Assembly: GCA_027023405.1 (NCBI GenBank)
Contig: JALVVN010000004.1
Span: 1 to 53,800, forward strand
DNA from: Campylobacterales bacterium
GTDB lineage: Bacteria > Campylobacterota > Campylobacteria > Campylobacterales > QNZT01
Direction of reading: 5' to 3'
DNA length: 53,800 nucleotides
Shown here one piece after another: positions 35,421 to 44,082 of the stretch. Numbering within the stretch: position 1 is the first letter of the stretch; the number at the start of each line of letters is the position of its first letter. The notes beneath the pieces were generated by a model, which was not told the DNA's origin, did not search any database, and was given only the letters and a program-made list of their open reading frames with translations. The translations under genes and the position numbers were made by a program.

Positions 35421-36171
35421 GATTTAACTTACTACTATCAAAAAAACTACTCTCATGAATATGTTCAAATGCTGCTTTAAGTGATACAAAAAGTTGAGGA
35501 TTTTTCTCTTCTAACTCATACAAAAGCTGCTTTGTCTCCATTCTTGCATGGGGTGTCTTTGTCTTAAAGGCAAACCCGGGACATGCCTCATCACCAATTG
35601 TTGGCAATGTATTTAATCGCGCCGCATCAATCAATTGCCGTTCACGCACATGAATCAAAGGGCGGATCACCAGAAGTTCATTTTGAGCACGATAGATTGG
35701 AGGCATCGATCGCAACGCTCCATTATAGAGAAAATTCATAAAAAAACTCTCTACCGCATCATCAAGATGGTGTCCTAGTGCAAGCTTTTTAAAACCTCTC
35801 TCTAGTGCAACTTGATAGAGTGCCCCTCTTCGCATTCGTGAAAAGTAGCTACAATAGGAGGAGTTTTCACGAATGGTATCTTGTGCAACTTCAAAGATAT
35901 TGGTTCGATGCACAATATGAGGAATCTCATGCTCCCTACAATGAGCTATCAAACGACTAAAATCCGTTCCGTCTCCATAATCAATAGTCACAGCTAAAAA
36001 ATCAAATCGAAAAGGGACAACCCTCTTGCGATGTGCAAGTGCATGTGCCAACACAAGCGAATCTTTTCCCCCACTCAATCCCAAAAGAACGCGATCCCCC
36101 TCCTCCATTAAACCATATTTTGCATTGGTTCTTCCAATTGTTTTGAGAAGCTTTTTAGAAAGCGTTATCAT
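35416..36171 (-). CDS. TtcA-like tRNA thiolation PP-loop ATPase
   Basis: The 251-residue protein has the PP-loop GLSGGKDSLVLAHAL (33-38 core), the conserved YCSYFSRMRRGALY, GHHLDDAVESFFMN and a C-terminal DEACPG. This is the TtcA architecture for 2-thiocytidine at tRNA position 32. TtcA normally uses three cysteines for its 4Fe-4S cluster. Here the CxxC pair reads C-S-Y-F (Cys107, Phe110), leaving Cys107 and Cys197. Either the cluster is held differently or the family branch differs. The gene directly follows mtnN, as I recall for C. jejuni Cj0117-Cj0118. Confidence 0.82.
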   Translation of the reverse strand: MITLSKKLLKTIGRTNAKYGLMEEGDRVLLGLSGGKDSLVLAHALAHRKRVVPFRFDFLAVTIDYGDGTDFSRLIAHCREHEIPHIVHRTNIFEVAQDTIRENSSYCSYFSRMRRGALYQVALERGFKKLALGHHLDDAVESFFMNFLYNGALRSMPPIYRAQNELLVIRPLIHVRERQLIDAARLNTLPTIGDEACPGFAFKTKTPHARMETKQLLYELEEKNPQLFVSLKAAFEHIHESSFFDSSKLNR

Positions 36172-36864
36172 CTACGAAGCAAGCCTATCCAACATCTTTA
36201 AGATAAAATCGGCACTCTCTTTAGCTGAACTCTTCAAAAAAGTATCAAAATCAAAGCCCGCATCCATATCCGCTGCATCACTAATGGAGCGTAAAATACA
36301 AAAAGGAACATCGAGTGCATCACATACTAATGCTACACTTGCACCCTCCATTTCCAGTGCATCTGCTTCAAAAGTTTGTGCAATCCACTCTTTTCGTTGT
36401 GGATCAGCAATGAACTGATCTCCCGTCGCGATGATTCCTTCGTAGAGTGGCTTTTTCAACTCCTGAGCAACCTCTTTCGCCACTGCCAATAATCGTGCAT
36501 CACTCTCTATAAAAACCTTACCCTCCGGTACAAATCCATAGGGATGCCCAAATGCCGTAATATCAAGATCATGTTGCACCAATTTTGTCGCCACAATCAA
36601 ATCCCCGATTTTTAATCGATCATTGATAGCTCCGGCAACACCGCTAAAGAGAAGCGTATCCGTACCAAATTTTTCGATCAGTGTTGTGGCAGTGAGCGTT
36701 GAAAACACTTTCCCAATCTTTGAATAGGCAATCACAAGCTCCAACCCCTGATAATTTGCAAGATAGTAGCGATTATCCGCATAAGTTACAGACTCATACT
36801 CTCCTACTGCGTCAAGCAACGGCTCAATCTCCTCCGGCATCGCACCCATCACAGCAACTCTCAT
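36172..36864 (-). CDS. mtnN: MTA/SAH nucleosidase, probable aminodeoxyfutalosine nucleosidase
   Basis: The 230-residue enzyme cleaves the glycosidic bond of methylthioadenosine and S-adenosylhomocysteine. In Campylobacterota the same protein also acts on 6-amino-6-deoxyfutalosine for menaquinone. Key segments are GAMPEEIEPLL, SGVAGAINDRLKIGD, the specificity motif ALEMEGASVA and the catalytic Asp in RSISDAAD. It is a member of the fabD cluster and abuts the TtcA-like gene. Confidence 0.94.
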   Translation of the reverse strand: MRVAVMGAMPEEIEPLLDAVGEYESVTYADNRYYLANYQGLELVIAYSKIGKVFSTLTATTLIEKFGTDTLLFSGVAGAINDRLKIGDLIVATKLVQHDLDITAFGHPYGFVPEGKVFIESDARLLAVAKEVAQELKKPLYEGIIATGDQFIADPQRKEWIAQTFEADALEMEGASVALVCDALDVPFCILRSISDAADMDAGFDFDTFLKSSAKESADFILKMLDRLAS

Positions 36865-37632
36865 TTACTCTCCTCTTAACTGATATTTGCGAATGGTTGC
36901 TTGCTTCAAATCGATTTCACTTGTCATGAGCTCCCGCTCAAATAAGGAAGCCTCTTTGACCACTTTCCCGCTTGGATCAAGCACCATACTGCCACCCCAA
37001 AATCCCATACCATCTTCAAATCCTACACGATTCACAAACAGTAGGTGCGTGCCGGATAAAATTGCTGTTGTCGAGAGAATACGCGTCCACTGCTTTTGAA
37101 TGCCTAGCATTCCATTCCTCGAAAAATCTCGAGAGGGTGAGTTGGCTATGACAATGACCATATCAGGCTTCTCTCTCGATATCACCTCTATGGTTTCACC
37201 ATGCCACAAATCCTCACACACCACCATCATCACGCGTCCGAATCCAGTATCAAAATGGCTAAAGTCCTCACCCTTGAAGAAAAAACGCGCCTCTTGAAAC
37301 ATACCGTAGTTGGGCAAATGTTTTTTATGATGCGTCGCAAGCAATTTTCCCTGAGAAAAGTAGAGTGCTGAATTATAGATGCGATGCACCTCTTTGGTCG
37401 CAGCACCTATCACAATATCGATCTCATGACTCCACTGCGCAAAGCGATCCAATGCATCAAGAAAAAAAGCATCCTCAAAGACTGAATCCATCAACATATA
37501 CCCATTCATTGAAAGCTCAGGAAAGACAATCAACTCTGCTCCGGCTAAAATCGCCCGCTTTATCTCTGCATGGTGCAACTCAAAGTTTTCCGGTGAAAGC
37601 TTTGGAGAGATTTGTGCCAGTGCTACGGTCAT
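36865..37632 (-). CDS. Nitrilase-superfamily amidase resembling the glutaminase domain of NAD synthetase
   Basis: The 255-residue protein carries the Glu-Lys-Cys triad of carbon-nitrogen hydrolases: FPELS (Glu39), the KKHLPN lysine (Lys104) and VVCEDLW (Cys139). The wording around these sites (PELSMNGYML, YNSALYFSQGKLL, KHLPNYGMFQEARFF, CEDLW) is that of the glutamine-amidase half of two-domain NAD synthetases, but no synthetase half follows. Substrate unknown. It overlaps fabD by 4 bases (ATGA) and abuts mtnN, so it is an extra member of a conserved operon. Confidence 0.85.
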   Translation of the reverse strand: MTVALAQISPKLSPENFELHHAEIKRAILAGAELIVFPELSMNGYMLMDSVFEDAFFLDALDRFAQWSHEIDIVIGAATKEVHRIYNSALYFSQGKLLATHHKKHLPNYGMFQEARFFFKGEDFSHFDTGFGRVMMVVCEDLWHGETIEVISREKPDMVIVIANSPSRDFSRNGMLGIQKQWTRILSTTAILSGTHLLFVNRVGFEDGMGFWGGSMVLDPSGKVVKEASLFERELMTSEIDLKQATIRKYQLRGE

Positions 37633-38555
37633 GACAACTCTTTATAAAGTGTTTCAAGACTCTCCATATCTATGACGCTAATCGTCGGCTTTTCAACTCC
37701 TCGACGATTGAGTCCCTTCAAGACACCACCGCCAAACTCCACAAAGAGATCAATCTCGTTTTGATAGGCTTTAACCGATTGTTTATAGAGAACAGGCATT
37801 GTTAGCTGTTTTCCCAATAGGTCAATCGCTTCTTCTCTACTTTGATACTTTTTCGCCGTCACATTCGACACGACCGGTGCAACAAAATCATCCTTCACAT
37901 CTCGCTCCAATAAAGTTCGTAAAGGAGCCGTAGCGCTCTCAAGTAGTGGACAGTGACTTGCAATAGACATATTCAAAAGGAGTGCCCTTCTTGCACCTTT
38001 TTCTTTGAGAATCGTCTCCATAGCCTTAAGATCCTCTTTACTACCCGCCAAGACAATTTGACCGTCACTATTGTAGTTTGCCGCCCAAACCTTCTTACCT
38101 TCCGATCTCGCCTCCTCACAAATCGCTTCAACACTCTCATCATCCAATCCAATAACAGCCATCATCCCGACATCTACATTTTCACAAGCCTCTTTCATCA
38201 GCATACCCCGTTCATGAACCAGTGCAACACCATCCAAATAGTCCAATGCACCGACACACTCCAACGCACTAAATTCCCCCAAAGAGTGACCCAAAGCAAA
38301 AATTGGTCTTATATTCATCTCATTTTCAAAAATCTTATGTGCAATAGCACTTACCAAAAAGATAGCCGGTTGTGTAAACTCAGTCTTCTCAAGCCTATCG
38401 TTCTCCTCAAACATCAACGCTTTCATGTCAAAGCCTAACCGATCACTTGCAGCTTCGATCATCTCTTTAGCAAGTGCATTGTGATTGTAAAAATCCTCTC
38501 CCATTCCAAACGATTGAGACCCTTGTCCCGGGAAAATGGCCGCTATTTTTTTCAT
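37629..38555 (-). CDS. fabD: Malonyl-CoA:ACP transacylase
   Basis: FabD loads malonyl groups onto acyl carrier protein for fatty-acid synthesis. The 308-residue protein has FPGQGSQSFGMG at the start, the nucleophile motif GHSLGEFSALE (Ser91) and the catalytic histidine in SIASHCPLLE. I use the ATG at 38555 because AGGAG is five bases upstream; a GTG two codons earlier is less likely. Confidence 0.95.
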   Translation of the reverse strand: MKKIAAIFPGQGSQSFGMGEDFYNHNALAKEMIEAASDRLGFDMKALMFEENDRLEKTEFTQPAIFLVSAIAHKIFENEMNIRPIFALGHSLGEFSALECVGALDYLDGVALVHERGMLMKEACENVDVGMMAVIGLDDESVEAICEEARSEGKKVWAANYNSDGQIVLAGSKEDLKAMETILKEKGARRALLLNMSIASHCPLLESATAPLRTLLERDVKDDFVAPVVSNVTAKKYQSREEAIDLLGKQLTMPVLYKQSVKAYQNEIDLFVEFGGGVLKGLNRRGVEKPTISVIDMESLETLYKELS

Positions 38556-38639
38556 GAACACTCCTTTGTTGTATCTATAAGTTGATATTAATATGATGTA
38601 GGATTGTAACTTCTTTTTGGTAAAAAAGAGTAGAGAGTT

Positions 38640-38657
38640 TGCTCCCTTAAGGGAGCA
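38640..38657. other. Perfect palindrome between slyD and fabD
   Basis: TGCTCCCTTAAGGGAGCA is an 18-base perfect palindrome 23 bases beyond the slyD stop. It may be a weak terminator for slyD or an operator ahead of fabD. No T-tract follows on the minus strand. Confidence 0.4.
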
Positions 38658-38679
38658 GAAATTTTAATGTCTTGAGAGC

Positions 38680-39180
38680 TTAAGCACCACACCCACAGCT
38701 ACCATCTTGGCAACCGCCACCGACTTGACCGCTAATGAGTTCATCATCTGTCGCATCTCTGACGCCCAATACATTGACCGAAAAGACCAAATCTTTACCG
38801 GCTAAAGGATGATTGTAATCAATCGTAACCACATCATCCTTGATCTCTTTTACAGTGACTTGAATGGTTTCACCGTTTTCACCCTGACCATAGAGTGGTA
38901 AACCGGGTTGAAGATCGATACCTGCAAACTGCTCTTTTGGAACATCATCAAATGCATCCGGATTAAATTCACCGTATGCTTCAGCAGCAGGCACTTCAAT
39001 ATCTGCTTGTTCTCCCACTGAAAGCTCTTTTAGCTTTCTCTCTAATCCGGGAATAATTTGTGATTTTCCGGTAATGAAATCGAGTGGTGCTTGACCTTTG
39101 TTCGAATCAAGAACCTGATCCCCACCCTTCTCTTTGAGTTCATATTCTAAACTTACTACTTTATTATCTTCAATAGACAT
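38680..39180 (-). CDS. slyD: FKBP-type peptidyl-prolyl isomerase, SlyD
   Basis: SlyD is a cytoplasmic prolyl isomerase and chaperone that also supplies nickel for hydrogenase maturation. The 166-residue protein has the split FKBP domain with the insert-in-flap (PAAEAYGEFNPDAFDDVP) and FITGKSQIIPGLERKL. The short metal-binding tail GGGCQDGSCGCGA has three cysteines. The tail is much shorter than that of E. coli. Position between cpoB and fabD matches C. jejuni. Confidence 0.94.
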   Translation of the reverse strand: MSIEDNKVVSLEYELKEKGGDQVLDSNKGQAPLDFITGKSQIIPGLERKLKELSVGEQADIEVPAAEAYGEFNPDAFDDVPKEQFAGIDLQPGLPLYGQGENGETIQVTVKEIKDDVVTIDYNHPLAGKDLVFSVNVLGVRDATDDELISGQVGGGCQDGSCGCGA

Positions 39181-39241
39181 AATATTTCCTTTACTTATTT
39201 ATATCAAGGGCATTCTACTTAAAAAAAGTTTACAACTTCCC

Positions 39242-40099
39242 CTAATTACTATATTTTTGCGCAATCTTTGCTTCGGGTGAATCGGGATAACTCATCATCA
39301 ATGATTCAAAAAATTGCTTGGCATTTTCTTGCTCACCCAAGTTTTTAAAACTCATCGCTGTATGAAGCAGAAGCGTGGGCATATAAGAAGCTTTATCATA
39401 AAAACCGACACTCTGTTTATAAAAACTAATTGCATCTTCATACTTCTTTTGATGATAGGCAATCTCACCAAGATAAAAATTGGTTTTTGCCGGCATATAG
39501 TTTTTGGTTGCCAATTTGGTCCAATACTCCTGAGACTCATCATATTTTTTGTTTCGATAGAGTTTCAACGCCTTATTTAAGATCTGCTTGTTTGTCATCT
39601 TCTTTTTTTGAGGCTTTGGAGGAGATTTTTTCGGTTGATGTGTAAGTGTTGCTGAAGAGAGTTCATTGCTACTTCCGGCAATAAGCTTTGTCAATTTTTT
39701 GAGTGTAGCATTAATCTTTTGATATTGAGACTCTGTTGTACGCTTAATCTCATCGATCTGTCCCTGAAGCTTTTGAATCTCATCACTTCCCGCTTTTTGA
39801 CTCTCTTCTCCCATTTCACTAAGTTTCTGACCCGTTTGCCCCATCTTATCACTCAATGAATCAACTACACTCGAAAGCCCTTCGACACGCTCTTGAAGCT
39901 GTTCAATGATCAATGCCTGCTTACGAATAAGCTTTTGGTTGGCAAGCGATCGTTTGCGATTATTCAATATCGACTGTTCACTCTCACTCAAGCCGTAGGG
40001 ATTGTCACTATCGATAACCCCTGCATCAAAAGCAGAAGGTTCAGCATACACTACCCCTACACTCAAAACAAGTAAAAAAGAGAAAGCTTTTTTAATCAT
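39242..40099 (-). CDS. cpoB: CpoB/YbgF-like Tol-Pal accessory protein
   Basis: The 285-residue periplasmic protein has a signal peptide (FLLVLSVGVVYA), then an Asp/Asn-rich segment. A coiled coil at about 45-135 is followed by a Lys/Pro linker and C-terminal tetratricopeptide repeats (about 170-285). The last part has YPDSPEAKIAQ. CpoB coordinates peptidoglycan synthesis and Tol-Pal during constriction. The start is the ATG at 40099, two bases after the pal stop; an upstream in-frame start would lie inside pal. Confidence 0.86.
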   Translation of the reverse strand: MIKKAFSFLLVLSVGVVYAEPSAFDAGVIDSDNPYGLSESEQSILNNRKRSLANQKLIRKQALIIEQLQERVEGLSSVVDSLSDKMGQTGQKLSEMGEESQKAGSDEIQKLQGQIDEIKRTTESQYQKINATLKKLTKLIAGSSNELSSATLTHQPKKSPPKPQKKKMTNKQILNKALKLYRNKKYDESQEYWTKLATKNYMPAKTNFYLGEIAYHQKKYEDAISFYKQSVGFYDKASYMPTLLLHTAMSFKNLGEQENAKQFFESLMMSYPDSPEAKIAQKYSN

Positions 40100-40101
40100 C
40101 A

Positions 40102-40656
40102 CTAAGGTCGAACCTTTACATCTGCACGGCGATTCTCTTGCCAGCACTCTGCATTATGCTCACTACATTTAGGCTTGCTTTCACCAAAACTGACAATTGA
40201 AAGCCTTCCTTCATCTACGCCCGCCGTTGCCAAAGCATCCTTGACTGTTTTCGCACGCTTAAGCCCGAGTGCGTAATTATATTCATCGGTTCCCCACTCA
40301 TCACAATTTCCTTCAATGACCACATTCAGATTTTGAGCGATAGAGGAGTTAAGAACATTGGAATCCGTATCAATCTTCTCACTCTCAGTTACGGAAATAT
40401 CATAACGATCGGTACCAAAATAGATTGGCTGAAGACGATTATTGAGCGTGGTTATTTTCTCATCTTCACTACCAAATGTTTCGCTACTGCTATCATATCC
40501 CTGCATTGAGTCGATACCGGCATCGATTGTATCATTTCCTAACCCTTCAGCCAACCCTGTATCAACCGTTGCATTGCTATTTGCAAGCTCCGGCGTCTTT
40601 TGCGAACAGCCGCTAAAGAGTGCCAAAAGTAACGCAAAACTTAAATTTTTTACCAT
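40102..40656 (-). CDS. pal: Peptidoglycan-associated lipoprotein
   Basis: Pal is an outer-membrane lipoprotein that binds peptidoglycan and TolB. The 184-residue precursor has lipobox LFSGC (Cys17). An acidic linker is followed by an OmpA-like domain (about 80-184) with VIEGNCDEWGTDEYNYALG, KRAKTVKDALATAG and the end ENRRADVKVRP. Length and motifs are regular. Confidence 0.96.
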   Translation of the reverse strand: MVKNLSFALLLALFSGCSQKTPELANSNATVDTGLAEGLGNDTIDAGIDSMQGYDSSSETFGSEDEKITTLNNRLQPIYFGTDRYDISVTESEKIDTDSNVLNSSIAQNLNVVIEGNCDEWGTDEYNYALGLKRAKTVKDALATAGVDEGRLSIVSFGESKPKCSEHNAECWQENRRADVKVRP

Positions 40657-40699
40657 CGTTCTCTCCTTATGAAATTATTTCATTATACATTAAATTGCT

Positions 40700-41968
40700 T
40701 TACCAATCAATAGACTGAATCTTGCCACTATGAAGGGGAAAGAGAAAGCTCTTGTTGGCATTGAGTCTCAAGATTCCGAGATTACTCCTACCTCCACTAT
40801 TTTTGATAAAAAGAACGGTTTCTCCATCCGATGCAAATCTAGGAAACATATTCTTGCCACCCTGTGTCAAACGACGGATATAGTCTGTTTGTGTAGAGAT
40901 GAGATAGAGATTGAAGCTCCCAAGTCCTCTTCTATCCATACTTTCGCGTGACGAATAGACAATATACTTTCCATGCGTTGAGCATGAGCTGTTGTTTTTG
41001 CCGTGAAAAACCATCTGTTTTACTTTTCCGCCACTCAAACTCTTATAAAAGATATTGGGATACCCTAACCGATCTGACACAAAAACCACGCCACTCTCAT
41101 CATCCACAAAGCTACCACTTACATCGATACCGCGAAACGAAGTGATCCGTTTTTTTGCACCGCTACGCAAATCATAGAGATAGATATCGGGTTGATCTTT
41201 AGGTGCAATCGTCACCAACAGTCGATTGCCGTCACGACTGACATCCGAGCAGACTGCCATACCGTTACTAGAGAGGATTTTTCGTTTTTGTCCACTGTAA
41301 ATATCGAGCCGATAGAGTGTTGGCTTACCACTATTATAGGATGTGTAGTAAAATGCATCCTGTTGTGCATTTGCCCACTTTGGAAAAATATTTAAACCGC
41401 CTTTTACAATTGTCTTTTTAAAAGTCAATGTATAATCCGACACAACAATATTACTCTTTCCACTTCCTACCGACTCAGCAAAAATAATATAACGATTCAT
41501 CCACGCAATCGACGGTGCACCAAAATGGTCATTGAGATCTATCGCGATATTATGCGCCAAAAAGGGATATCGATTGGATTTTGATATCGCATAGGATTTT
41601 TCAAAAATCTTATTGCCGTTTTGTGCATTGACAAGCTTCACTTTTGCAGCGATGCGTCCACCGGCAGCTTGCGAGAACTTTGTCTTTAGTAAAAGGTCCG
41701 TGCCACTTTTTACCAAACTTGCAACGACATCTGAACCATTGTAGGCAGCAGAGATAAAATCCGACTTCACATCAAAATGTCCGCTTACTTTAATATCACC
41801 GATCAACAACTTTAAAAGTTTTCGATTCAGAGTCGGATCCATTGTCTGTTCAGAGGAGTTGGCAACTACCAACCGAGGTGTCTTATCAATCTTTTTGACA
41901 ATTTCAATAGTCGCATCACTTGCAAAAAGTGAGATCACAAAAAGAAAGAGTATAAAGATAGTTTTCAT
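40700..41968 (-). CDS. tolB: Tol-Pal system beta-propeller protein TolB
   Basis: TolB is periplasmic and links Pal with the Tol inner-membrane complex. The 422-residue precursor has a signal peptide (LFLFVISLFA), the N-terminal alpha/beta domain (about 20-150) and a six-bladed propeller with blades such as ISRDGNRLLVTI-like CSDVSRDGNRLL, FVSDRLGYPNIFYKSL and FPRFASDGETVLFI. It is separated from tolA by an unusual 258-base gap. Confidence 0.94.
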   Translation of the reverse strand: MKTIFILFLFVISLFASDATIEIVKKIDKTPRLVVANSSEQTMDPTLNRKLLKLLIGDIKVSGHFDVKSDFISAAYNGSDVVASLVKSGTDLLLKTKFSQAAGGRIAAKVKLVNAQNGNKIFEKSYAISKSNRYPFLAHNIAIDLNDHFGAPSIAWMNRYIIFAESVGSGKSNIVVSDYTLTFKKTIVKGGLNIFPKWANAQQDAFYYTSYNSGKPTLYRLDIYSGQKRKILSSNGMAVCSDVSRDGNRLLVTIAPKDQPDIYLYDLRSGAKKRITSFRGIDVSGSFVDDESGVVFVSDRLGYPNIFYKSLSGGKVKQMVFHGKNNSSCSTHGKYIVYSSRESMDRRGLGSFNLYLISTQTDYIRRLTQGGKNMFPRFASDGETVLFIKNSGGRSNLGILRLNANKSFLFPLHSGKIQSIDW

Positions 41969-42039
41969 TTACTCTCCTAAGTCAAATAATTTTAAGGGTG
42001 TTTTATGATGCCATTAAAAAGATAATAAAGAGATAACTC

Positions 42040-42193
42040 AAATCTCGAAATAGAATTCTTTGAATTTGTATTATGCTCGTATTCGTGGGGTTTGCATCAA
42101 ATTTGAGTCGCACCCGTAGGTTCGGCGATAATTTTATGTAAAGCCCAAGGATGCAATGATGATGCAAAGTCATGAATTTCTATTTCGAGATTT
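42040..42193. repeat. 154-base element bounded by imperfect inverted repeats, in the tolA-tolB gap
   Basis: The left end AAATCTCGAAATAGAATTC (42040-42058) matches the right end (42174-42193) in inverted orientation with one extra T. An inner pair TTTGCATC/GATGCAAA (42091-42098, 42161-42168) gives a second stem. The segment has no supported gene. The shape suggests a miniature inverted-repeat element or a long structured intercistronic RNA. Confidence 0.55.
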
Positions 42194-42226
42194 GGGGATA
42201 ATATTAGAGCTCCGCTTAAGTTCTGA

Positions 42227-43099
42227 CTATTTTGCTTGATCTTTAAAGATAAAATCCGCTTCGATATAAGGTCCACCATGATAACTCGGAAATCTATCAT
42301 ACTCTAAATTTTCCAGAAAGATTTTGAGCTTTGAATCAAACAGTGTATTATTCGAAAGGCGCTTTATCTTGTAACTCAAATGACCTGAATTGTCAATACG
42401 AATTTTGACAACGGCACTCAGCCCATCCTGTGTTGAAATAGTACGATTCCACTTTGCCATAATTTTACTCGAAACGGGCGACCAAAAATCATCCTTTTCA
42501 CCTCGTTTTTTGTGCGTTCCTGCTGATGAGGAGAGATCTTGAAGTAGTGCCTTTGCAGCAGCAAGTGCTTTTTGGCGCTTTTTTCGCTCCGCTTTTTTCC
42601 GCTCTCTTGCCGCTTTCTGTTTTGCAAGACGACTTGCCCTTGCCTCCTCTTGCTTCTGCCGTTCTTCGATCACTTTATTGTAATCTTTGGCACGCATGGT
42701 AGAGAAGAGATCTTTGGCACTTTTGGCTTCTATATCACGACTCTCTTGCTTTTTCGGTTTTACCTCTTCGGCTTTTAGAACCTCCTCTTGCGGTTTCTGC
42801 TCCTCTTCTTTTTGAACAGGCTCCTGAACTTCATGTGGAGGCGTTGGTTCTACGATAGGTTGAGGTGCTACCGGTTTAGGAGTCGGCGCCTTTTGGGGTG
42901 TCGGTTTTTTTTCAATAATAGGTGTTTTGCTCGGTTTTGTGTCGAGATCTACAACAATTGCATCCTCAACATTATAACCGAAATCTTTGACATCTTTATG
43001 ATGACTCTTTACAAAAGCGATTAAGGTAGAAAGCGTCAGAAGATAAATCAAAATCGCACCGATTAGTGCAATAATTTTATAGATCTTTTTTTCAGCCAT
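42227..43099 (-). CDS. tolA: TolA-like protein (TonB/TolA C-terminal domain)
   Basis: The 290-residue protein has an N-terminal membrane anchor (IIALIGAILIYLLTLSTLIAF, about 8-28, split for length). A Pro/Lys/Glu-rich spacer (60-120) and an Ala/Lys/Arg helix (130-190) lead to a C-terminal domain with WSPVSSKIMAKWN and VVKIRIDNSGHLSYKIKRLS. It transmits TolQR energy to the outer membrane. Its ATG overlaps the tolR stop by 8 bases. Confidence 0.88.
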   Translation of the reverse strand: MAEKKIYKIIALIGAILIYLLTLSTLIAFVKSHHKDVKDFGYNVEDAIVVDLDTKPSKTPIIEKKPTPQKAPTPKPVAPQPIVEPTPPHEVQEPVQKEEEQKPQEEVLKAEEVKPKKQESRDIEAKSAKDLFSTMRAKDYNKVIEERQKQEEARASRLAKQKAARERKKAERKKRQKALAAAKALLQDLSSSAGTHKKRGEKDDFWSPVSSKIMAKWNRTISTQDGLSAVVKIRIDNSGHLSYKIKRLSNNTLFDSKLKIFLENLEYDRFPSYHGGPYIEADFIFKDQAK

Positions 43100-43484
43100 T
43101 CGTCACAAGAGAGACTTTACTAAAGCCAGAATCTTTAATAATTTTGAGAATACGCATCACCGTCTCATAGGAGAGTGATTTGTCTGCCTTAATATATACG
43201 ACACTTTTTTTTGGAATATCTTTACTCAGTAGATGAAAATCATCGGCAAATGTTTTAAGTGCATAATGTCTATTTTTGACAAAAATACGCTTACTCTTAT
43301 CAATTCGTACTGTCAGATCGGGAATCTTTTGCATGGTCTTGGCTTTGGAACCTTTCGGAAGAGAGATATCATCCTGATACTCCATCACCGGTGCTGTTAC
43401 CATCAAAATAGCCATTAAAACCAGCATAATATCCACAAGGGGTGTAATATTAAGATCGGGTGACTCATTCCAATCAAAATTCAT
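43092..43484 (-). CDS. tolR: TolR/ExbD-type biopolymer transport protein
   Basis: TolR is a bitopic partner of TolQ in the proton-driven motor. The start at 43484 gives 130 residues beginning MNFDWNESPDLN, followed by the membrane helix ITPLVDIMLVLMAILMVTAP with the proton-pathway Asp. A longer frame would overlap tolQ needlessly. The gene overlaps the end of tolQ by 11 bases. Confidence 0.93.
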   Translation of the reverse strand: MNFDWNESPDLNITPLVDIMLVLMAILMVTAPVMEYQDDISLPKGSKAKTMQKIPDLTVRIDKSKRIFVKNRHYALKTFADDFHLLSKDIPKKSVVYIKADKSLSYETVMRILKIIKDSGFSKVSLVTNG

Positions 43485-44073
43485 ATTTTTTACGACCCTC
43501 AACACTCTCATGACTACTTGCAATCTGCAACAACTCAATCTCTTGATCTATCACACTCATCAACTCATACGCTTTTCGTTTTAAGAAGATATGCGCACTA
43601 TACGCCGGAATCGCCACAAAAATACCGGTCGCCGTTGCGACAAGCGCTTCACTGATTGCCGGTGCAATGACCGTTAGAGATGCGGTTTGTGATCCACCTA
43701 ATTGTGAAAAGGTATCCAAAATCGACACAATCGTTCCAAAAAGCCCAATAAAGGGTGAAGTAGAGGAGATTACAGAGAGCATTGAAAGGTAAGCGGTAGA
43801 TTTCTTCTCGGCAACTCGTTTACAAACATTGAGTGTCACAATACTTTGATGATCACTTCCTACGCATTTACTCAAAATAGAGCTTCGTTTGATCTTTGCA
43901 ACACCTCTCAAGAGCGATTGTAAAGAGGCTTTCTCCGTTCTTTCCCAACTTGCAAGACTCAAGGATCGAGAGATATAGATCCATACAGTAATGATAAAAT
44001 AGACAGAAAGCCAAACCAACACAATAGTAGAGATAAATCCACCTTGCGTTAGATAGGTCAAAAAGATATCCAT
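43474..44073 (-). CDS. tolQ: TolQ/ExbB-type proton channel protein
   Basis: The 199-residue inner-membrane protein has three helices and the MotA/TolQ/ExbB signature: SSTSPFIGLFGTIVSILDTF and AISEALVATATGIFVAIPAY. It begins 9 bases after atpC, so the tol genes continue the atp transcript. In Campylobacter the same locus is often labelled exbB. Confidence 0.93.
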   Translation of the reverse strand: MDIFLTYLTQGGFISTIVLVWLSVYFIITVWIYISRSLSLASWERTEKASLQSLLRGVAKIKRSSILSKCVGSDHQSIVTLNVCKRVAEKKSTAYLSMLSVISSTSPFIGLFGTIVSILDTFSQLGGSQTASLTVIAPAISEALVATATGIFVAIPAYSAHIFLKRKAYELMSVIDQEIELLQIASSHESVEGRKKYEF

Positions 44074-44082
44074 GGGAACTAC

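Noticed and set aside
42097-42300. 67-residue frame over the tolA-tolB gap
   Set aside because: It covers the end of tolA and the inverted-repeat element in another frame and lacks a ribosome site.
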